NCBI GenBank assembly: GCA_032622095.1
Contig: CP136063.1
Span: 28,894,987-28,958,986 of the forward strand
DNA length: 64,000 bases
From: Siphonodentalium dalli
Lineage: Eukaryota; Mollusca; Scaphopoda; Gadilida; Siphonodentaliidae
Reading direction: 5' to 3'
Made by a program: the position numbers and the translations under genes. Below the pieces are notes generated by a model. The model did not search any database and was not told where the DNA came from. It was given only the letters and a program-made list of their open reading frames with translations. Each line of letters begins with the position of its first letter. Positions within the stretch are counted from its first letter, which is position 1. This document shows positions 57,431 through 64,000 of the stretch, one piece after another.

Positions 57431-57769
57431 TCTGCTGATAACAACCAGGCTAGGTTACCTCCCCACAAAATTCTGGTGTATAGAGTGTCTGCTAGTAACA
57501 AACAGGCTGGGTTAGCTCCTTTAAACTGCCTGTGGACGACACATACATCGGAGCATTTTTCAGCAACCAGACTTGGTTTTCTCCCTTAATCTGCCTATGG
57601 AAGACATACATCTGCATCTTGGAGTAATACACTGAATTACACTGAAATTTGGTATACTTAGTATTTCCTCCGACACATCTCAGATGACAAGAAACATTTC
57701 ATGCCAATCGATCAAGAACAATCTGAGATATACTGTGTTACAAATGGTGGTAACCCTTACCGAACATAA

Positions 57770-58130
57770 TCGCTTATTAAGCGTTTTCTTAGCGTTTCCT
57801 TAGCGTTTGGGGCAATTTGTTAGCGTTTGAACGTTATGAGAAGACATTTCTTAGCGTTCGAACGCTAAGAAAACGCTTCTGTTAGCGTTTGAACGTTAAG
57901 CATCGATGATCCTTAGCGATTTTTTTTATTCCTTAGCGTTTAGAAAGTTAAACGCTAAGAAAAACGTTAATATATTTGCGATTTTCTTATTCCTTAGCGT
58001 TTTGAAAGTTAAACGCTAAGAAAAACGCTAACATCTCTTCTCTGTTATTATAAGCATTGATAGATCTGAACGTTTCTTTGTATTCCTTAGCGATTTTCAG
58101 CCTTTCATAAACGCTAGTAAATGGTTCTTA
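57770..58130. repeat. Left TTAGCGTT array
   Basis: About eleven exact TTAGCGTT/AACGCTAA words, several joined back to back as 'TTAGCGTTCGAACGCTAA', plus variants such as 'TTAGCGATT' and 'GAACGTTA'. Orientation is mainly TTAGCGTT. Confidence 0.9.
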
Positions 58131-58230
58131 GTGTTTCTTGCATGACCGTGCATTTGAGAAATAAAAATAAAATTCAGAAATAAACTAAGTCGAGTTCAGG
58201 TAAATTTTATGGAAAAATTTATCAAAACTT

Positions 58231-58770
58231 CATATCTCCTATATATGTGACTTGTTTTTGACAATCTACATACGAGAATGACCAGAATTCTTTACACTAG
58301 AAAATGATGTAGAATTATGAAAATATTTTTTTAAATACATTTTTAATAGGTTCATGTACTGGTAGTTTGCCTTGGAAATAATTTGAATACTCCAGACATG
58401 TACATTTAACTGAACAAGCGATAATATTTGACAATTCTGGCAGGTATGACATATGTACCTGTACCTGTACATGTACTACTGTCTAATATCTTCCAACAAC
58501 AAGTACCTGGTAATTTGTTTCTTTTTGTTTTCATATCTCCTATATATGTGACTAATGTTTTTGACAATTTAATCTACTTATGAGAATGGCCAGAATTAGT
58601 TAAACTGAACAATGATGTAGAATTCAAAAAATATTTTTTTTACAATACATATATTGAGTACATTTTGTTGTCTTGGAAATACTTTGAAAACTCCACACAT
58701 TTAACTGAACAAGAGATAAATATTTGACATGTCTGGCAGGTTTTACATGTACATTGTACCATACATGTAC
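58231..58770. repeat. Diverged direct duplication of about 300 bases
   Basis: 'CATATCTCCTATATATGTGA' at 58,231 recurs at 58,532 with similar downstream sequence ('GACAAT', 'GAGAATG.CCAGAATT', 'AATGATGTAGAATT', 'CTGAACAAG'). Non-coding. Confidence 0.75.
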
Positions 58771-58850
58771 CACTGTATACCCTTTCTTTAAAAAAAATCA
58801 CTAAATAAGTGTAATATGTTTATGGGATTTTTTTCAAACACTAATATTTA

Positions 58851-59036
58851 ATGTATAGTGCACAGAATACAGAGAATTTTGTTTCTTTCATGCAAGCCAG
58901 TGCAAGCAGAGAATCTCTTGTAATTAAACTAATTAAGTCCATGTTCAACAAGGAAAAAGTGGGGGGGAAATCTATTGTTGTAAGAAATATTGGCTCATCT
59001 GTGCTTTATACATTATCAAAAGAAGTGATTTTATGA
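58851..59036 (+). other. Exon-like open frame inside the 4.8-kb element
   Basis: 61 codons: 'MYSAQNTENFVSFMQASASR' ... 'GKSIVVRNIGSSVLYTLSKE', with normal-looking amino-acid composition and an AG at 58,863 that could be an acceptor. It ends with TGA and is followed by T-rich sequence. Not recognised. It could be a terminal exon of a small gene. Confidence 0.35.
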
Positions 59037-59576
59037 ACATTATTAATTATTATTTTTTTTTTTTATATAAAATAATAATTATATTTAAAGTCAGACAGAC
59101 CAGTCAATATGAGTTTCTATCACTTGAAAATATTTTTCTTTAATTATTCTCTCTGAATAGGGACAGAAAATGTGGCTATTTTAGATACATTTAAAATTGT
59201 ATAATTAATATGAATTGAAACTACCCCAATTCTAAATTAAAGTGCGAGAATATTTGCTTAACTAATTCAAGTAATGAATTTGTCTCACTGTACTTGCTAG
59301 TTCCATCGAGATCTCTGCATCCCCTAAAATATTCTAAGAACCAGATAATGCCTATACATAAAATTAAATCACTGCCTTATGCAATCATTGAGTCTGCATG
59401 ACAATCCCCTGGGGGCAATTTAAAGTTGTTAAGTTGGGAGAACTGGCCCATAAGCTTGGAATTTGATACTTCTTAAACTATGTAACAGATGTGTGGCCCA
59501 GTGTTGACTCTTTGTTTTTGGCCAGTTTGTCTCTCACTGATGAATGATGTACATGTTTATGCAGCTTTATACTCAG

Positions 59577-61649
59577 ATTTTGTTCTAAAAAGCAATGTGA
59601 AAAGAGATCATTTTTCTGTGTTTTTGATGGATTAATTTATGAAGTCTCACAGAATCAACAGCACCTGAATGGCCGGGAAACCATTATTTGTACATGTCTC
59701 TGGTAAGTACTTTCATAATTCAAATTAATTTATGTTGCTTATAGCCTCATGAAACTTCAAAATATGATATTTTATATAGAGAGAATGTACAGTACAATTA
59801 ATATTGGCATGATCATCTTTCATGCAGTCACACACAAAGGCAATATTAAATCTTAGCTACAGGGATCGAACCATACAAGCTAGCTAGGCCCTCCACAATT
59901 CAACTACTCTCTCACAGATTTTTGGATTCCCTTTAAACCATGCACAACCCTGTATAAATGGGATTTAATATATCAATCTCATAAGGATAAACCAATTTGA
60001 ATAAAAACAAATGACTCACATATCCAGGGTTTAATCTACATATTAATATATTGTAGGGGTGGAATCAGGGGAGGGGTCAATTGTATTATAAAGTAGCCCC
60101 TGCATTGGGGAAATGCTGATGCCACCCCTGATATATTGCAATATTTAAATGAAACTTACTATGGGTGTATATATATATGCATGATGCCCATGCATGCGAA
60201 TTAACTTTGAAGTGCTAATTAAATTTCTACCTACAATTTTTAAAATAAAAATATGGCTTGAATAACACCAGCATAGCTTTAACTATGACTTATTCTATTT
60301 CAATTTCAGAGATTACAATTTCTTTTTCAAAGAAACAGTCACAGAAGATTTGAGAAGAAACTGCATGACTATACAGTAAGGAAATCTACTTGAAATGTAC
60401 CAGTGCAAGGAGTCAAAACAATTATATCTGTCAAATTTAGTAAAGATAGCAATATTAGAAGGGTAATTAAGCTTCATACTTTAAATACAGTACAATTAAT
60501 AGGTTAATTTACCAGGTCCCCTCAATATAGAATTTCCATTGTGCTAAACATTTATCTGTCATTTATATGCTTTGTTGTATGGGATTTCTACTTATAATGA
60601 ATATATGAACTCCATATTAAATTTTGGGTATTACCAAAAAAATTAACTTAACAGCAGAATTGATGAGTTATAAATTTTCTCAGCAGATAATATTTCATGG
60701 TTTGACAATACACATAAAACACATATATTCTATAAGTTGGCTGTAGTGCACCTAATAAGAAGAACATATATGCCCTATGTTTGACTTTGGAAACAGATAT
60801 ATGCTCAGCCTGTAACCCTGTGCAGATATTCTGCATTGTATGAATGTAGCTTCAGTACCAATTATTGGATTGTAATGTCCTTTGGTACTACTATAATATA
60901 CCAGCATGGGAAGAAGGATATCCACATACAAACTATTTCATCCATTAATTAACATCCATTCAAACTTTCAGCACTGCACCCTTTCCAAACTGCAAATCAG
61001 GAAATATGTCATGCTATGCATTACAGTTGTAATAAATAAGCCAATCATGAAATTGATCAATAATCAGGTGATACATGTACGAAGCCTTTAAATAGTTATC
61101 ATTATATTAATTCTTCAATTTTCAGAATTCATAATTTCGGTCTCCAAAAAAGAGATGTGGGACATCATGAAGGAGACTGACGTTAATGCTAAAATATGCT
61201 CAAAGTGTACAAATGACAGAAGTCGGATGAAGATTTCGTATGATAATTTCAATTCTAATGAAGGGTAAGTTATTCTTGTCTCATATGGATGTCATACTGT
61301 CCAGCATGTATGATATCATACCTTTTCATGCGTCATAAGAATGTGCAACATTGTTTGGTACATCGTGTAAGTATATATTAATGCCAAGTTTATGACCGCA
61401 CAGCTAGACAAATAATTTTGTGTAAAGTAACTCCATCAGAAGACCTGCAGGTGATTGTGCCTGATCGCAAGGGATGTCCTTGAAAATTAGTTTGTCAAAT
61501 ACAACTGTGGGGGACCATTTTGCATAAAACAAAGAAAGCATGCAGAGTAAAGTTGCTTAATTGTGTTAAATTGAAGGAAATTTCATCAATGATTCTTGGA
61601 AATCTTAATTTTTTCTTTTATTGTTTTCAGAAATGAATCACTAAAGTAA
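59577..61649 (+). CDS. Candidate multi-exon gene inside the 4.8-kb element
   Basis: Blocks with consensus splice sites on the plus strand: 59,577-59,702 (acceptor ACTCAG, donor CTG/GTAAGT; Cys-rich 'FCSKKQCEKRSFFCVFDGLI'), 60,310-60,375 (ATTTCAG ... ACA/GTAAGG), 61,126-61,264 (TTTTCAG ... AGG/GTAAGT; 'KEMWDIMKETDVNAKICSKC') and 61,631-61,649 (TTTTCAG, then 'NESLK' and TAA). The last two blocks join in phase. The earlier joins meet a stop in the frames I tried, so exons are missing or mis-set. Two CxxC-like Cys pairs suggest zinc binding. No family recognised. Its place in the element makes it the likely element-encoded gene. Confidence 0.4.
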
Positions 61650-62164
61650 AGAAAAGAACTCGATCAGGATAGAATGTTATATATTAATTACTGTTTTGTT
61701 ATAGCCTGAATTTCCTCTGGCCTTCACATGTTATTGTGACCGAGTGAAAGACAGAGTTAAAAAACTTCAAAACCCTGCTATATATGTTTCACTCAATCTT
61801 TTATAGCACGTCACCACCAGGTTTTGATGAATTTCACACTGTCCTTCACCCAGTAATTATAGCATATGAAGATGAGAGGAAAATCAGGCTAAGATCATTT
61901 GATTATATTTGAATAAATTCTATTGATTCTGAAATTGGAGTAGCCTACAGTTCATAATTCCACCATGAGGAAGGAATATTTTGGGAGAGTCAACAATCAG
62001 TGAATGAGTTAGTGAATCTTTAGGAAAAGAATGTAAGGTACTGTAACATTTAAAAAAATGCATATTCTAAATATGTGTGAGCAAACGGAGAGGCATTTCT
62101 AAGCAGCCTTTTAAGTCATAACCAGAAGACTGTACCATTCAGTAACTTGAGGGTTAATATTAGG

Positions 62165-62540
62165 GTTTAAATGATTATATTTGAACGCTAAGGAAACGCT
62201 AAGGAAACGCTAAGAAAACGCTTAGGAAACGCTAAGGAAACGCTAAGGAATAAGGAAACGCTAAGGAATTGCAACAGTATATTTGCCAACATACCAACAA
62301 TATGCAAATGAGGTAAGCGTTCAAACGCTAAGCTTAGCGTTCGAACGCTAAGCTCATAAATATTTCACCCTATATACACGCTAACCAAACGCTAACCAAA
62401 CGCTAAGATAGCGTTTGAACGCTAAGCTTAACATTTGTTTGCCCCATTCATCTTAGCGTTTATTTTATGCATTTGAACGCTAAGGAAACGCTAAGAAAAC
62501 GCTAAGGGTAATCGCTAAGCAAACGCTAAATAATGGCGTT
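62165..62540. repeat. Right TTAGCGTT array
   Basis: At least fifteen AACGCTAA/TTAGCGTT words, including a run of seven 'GGAAACGCTAA'-type units at 62,184-62,268 and back-to-back pairs at 62,325-62,352. Orientation is mainly AACGCTAA, i.e. inverted relative to the left array. Confidence 0.9.
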
Positions 62541-62555
62541 CGGTTTTGGTAAGGG

Positions 62556-63659
62556 AAGGCCTAAAAAAAAATTATACCGTGTTTCTGCTAACGGGACCTC
62601 TCCAGGGTAGGGTAGGTAGGTAGGGATTTAATTTTTTTTTTTTTTTAATTTTATTTTTTGTTCACACCCCGATCACAGGTTCCAAGCTGTATTTATGCTA
62701 TTTGGACAACCCAGTGGTCATATACAGTCTTAAATTGTATTCCTAAATAAAGGGAAGGAACATTTTGACAAACATTGAGAGTGGATATATAGATAATTGG
62801 ATAATGTATACAGCCTATAATACAGGGTATAGAATGGATGGATAACATTCACAATGTCGAATAATTTTATTCAGTATTAAAATATATGTATTAAGACATT
62901 TACATATAAAAGGCCCCCATTACAAATTGGCTTAATTTTACAATTTGTAGGTTTCATACAGTGAAAATTTCTGTTGAAGTAATAATATTCATGTATATAA
63001 TCTTACAATTCAGCTATTTCTCAAATACATGTACACCCAAAATGCTTAGGCAGTTTCCGATCTTGTATCCTACATGGTAACAAGTCATACCCTGGATGGC
63101 AGCAGTGACTGCATTAGTTGTGGAGAGAATCTTCACTTGTAAACAAAATATGATTAATTGGAACTAATTTATGTCAGGCCTTAACAACCATAATGTTTTG
63201 TGAGAATCAAAATGCAGCATTTCTACAGCGAATCGGCTTATTAAGAATCATGATTCTCTTTCTAGTCAGGTTTAGTCTAGTCGGGCTAAAACAGCTATTA
63301 TATATATCCATTCAATTGAGTCGTTTGTGATGAAAATGTCGAAAACACTAAATAAAATTGGTTGCATTTCACAAAAGAAATATTATTTCACAAAAGAAGT
63401 ATTATTTTGATATAGTGTGTATGATTATTCCAATCATCAGGCAACACAACGTCAACTGTGCGGTGAATTATCTATATACGCACTTATAAGATACTACTTT
63501 TTAGACAATAGGCTTTTGCATGAATTGTAAGACAAATTACATACATATAGGTTATCACCACGTTGCGTGTTCCCGAGATAGGTATTCATGTCCTGCAACC
63601 AGAGAAGCTTGAATATGGATCTTGGAAATGCACAACACATGGTGATAACATATATGTAT
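62556..63659. other. Spacer without a recognisable gene
   Basis: A 'TAGGGTAGGTAGG' stretch and a T-rich run at 62,590-62,660, a 'CACAAAAGAA.TATTATTT' direct repeat at 63,370-63,405, otherwise AT-rich with nothing I can name. Confidence 0.5.
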
Positions 63660-63977
63660 TCAATTTGAATATTTCCTTGCTACAACTGGCTGCAACCCAT
63701 CTTCTTGACAATTAAGACAAATGGGTGTCACAACCTTGTACATTTGCCTTAGAGACAATTTTATAGCCCCACCCAATTCCCCACAACGGACGCATCGATC
63801 AGCTTCTCCTATTCCAGAGGCATAATATTGTGATTCAATCGGCGAGGCACATTCCAGGGTTTCACGGGTAACTGCGACACCATACAATTGATGATCATCT
63901 GGGCAAAGTGGTGCCCCACACGAATAATCAAAATCAGACATCAGCGCCATCAACATGGTTTGTTGTCTTTCAGTCAT
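63660..63977 (-). CDS. Cys-rich protein, last exon (partial, unrecognised)
   Basis: A 105-residue open frame directly after a splice acceptor (pyrimidine-rich, TTTCAG) at 63,978, so it is probably the terminal exon of a gene that continues off the right edge; the ATG at the exon start may be internal. Cys pairs 'CGAPLC', 'CVRCG' (about residue 61) and 'CLNC' (about residue 88) could form a zinc ribbon. There is a conserved-looking 'LYGVAVTRETLECASPIESQ' block between them. The composition resembles C-terminal zinc modules of long repeat-encoded proteins in bivalves, but I cannot name a family. Confidence 0.5.
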   Translation of the reverse strand: MTERQQTMLMALMSDFDYSCGAPLCPDDHQLYGVAVTRETLECASPIESQYYASGIGEADRCVRCGELGGAIKLSLRQMYKVVTPICLNCQEDGLQPVVARKYSN

Positions 63978-64000
63978 CTGAAATTGTGAGACATAACGTT

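Larger units (their letters stand above)
46151..57752. repeat. Large duplicated unit, copy 3
   Basis: Same left boundary as copy 2. The leader contains an extra direct duplication of about 547 bases. Private changes are a deletion of about 1 kb that removes the DUF7869 N-terminus (junction about 49,900), a deletion of about 0.26 kb at 48,697 that removes its C-terminus, loss of the left half of the MITE (junction about 53,031), and insertion of a 0.96-kb bivalve-type repeat (53,459-54,417). It stops at 57,753, where the 4.8-kb element begins. Confidence 0.9.
57754..62555. mobile_element. Unclassified 4.8-kb DNA element with TTAGCGTT subterminal arrays
   Basis: The inverted ends are 'CCCTTACCGAACATAATCGC' (left) and 'CCCTTACCAAAACCGAACGC' (complement of right), then both contain 'TTA(A/T)TTAAGCGTT/TTAGCGTTT'-type sequence. 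Within 400 bases of the left end there are at least ten TTAGCGTT or AACGCTAA words. Within 390 bases of the right end there are at least fifteen, mostly in the opposite orientation. The interior (58,150-62,150) has exon-like blocks but no long frame. The target duplication is unclear: the left flank matches the duplicated unit ('GGTGGTAA'), the right flank does not. Class unknown; hAT-like subterminal repeats are a possible comparison. Confidence 0.7.

Overview
The window is eukaryotic, AT-rich, intron-containing and almost entirely repetitive. Spliced transposase exons, Tc1, MULE, hAT, piggyBac-type, Helitron-like and non-LTR elements sit side by side. A 172-base repeat of the kind common in bivalve genomes (unit with 'CCGGATGATAACTTTAGT' and 'GAGTTATGCCCCTT') points to a mollusc, probably a bivalve. 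That assignment is an inference. No ordinary host gene with an intact multi-domain product is visible. No rRNA, CRISPR array or functional tRNA is seen.

Layout. One large unit occurs three times in the same orientation: copy 1 (1 to about 15,985, left end outside the window), copy 2 (about 29,528-43,165) and copy 3 (about 46,151-57,752). Each copy carries, from left to right: a broken DUF7869-type gene on the minus strand; palindromic VNTR sequence; a foldback element; a 0.95-kb element with about 115-base inverted ends; a MITE of the 'AAAGGTGGATTATCTCTTT' family; and a decayed minus-strand Helitron-like coding block (tegument-peptidase-like domain, OTU protease, DUF6570, start of the Helitron-like N domain), which begins next to a tRNA-like sequence. 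Copies 1 and 2 continue into a nest in which a MITE is split by a PIF/Harbinger-like element, itself split by a MULE with a 9-base target duplication and two spliced transposase exons. Each copy has private insertions, deletions and stop codons.

Between copies 1 and 2 (16-29.5 kb) lie palindromic piggyBac-type MITEs with TTAA duplications, a foldback element, a possible spliced gene on the minus strand (19.6-20.7 kb), RecQ-like helicase fragments with tandem duplications (23-24.5 kb), a 25-base tandem array, and two head-to-tail decayed Tc1 elements (26.7-29 kb). Between copies 2 and 3 lies a 1.46-kb hAT element with a perfect 8-base target duplication and a palindrome made of smaller palindromes.

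Copy 3 ends exactly at a 4.8-kb element (57,754-62,555). It has CCCTTACC inverted ends and dense inverted arrays of an eight-base word, TTAGCGTT, next to both ends. Inside are several exon-like blocks with good splice sites. I cannot place it in a known superfamily, and it is my best candidate for something undescribed. The right edge has the last exon of a Cys-rich protein on the minus strand.
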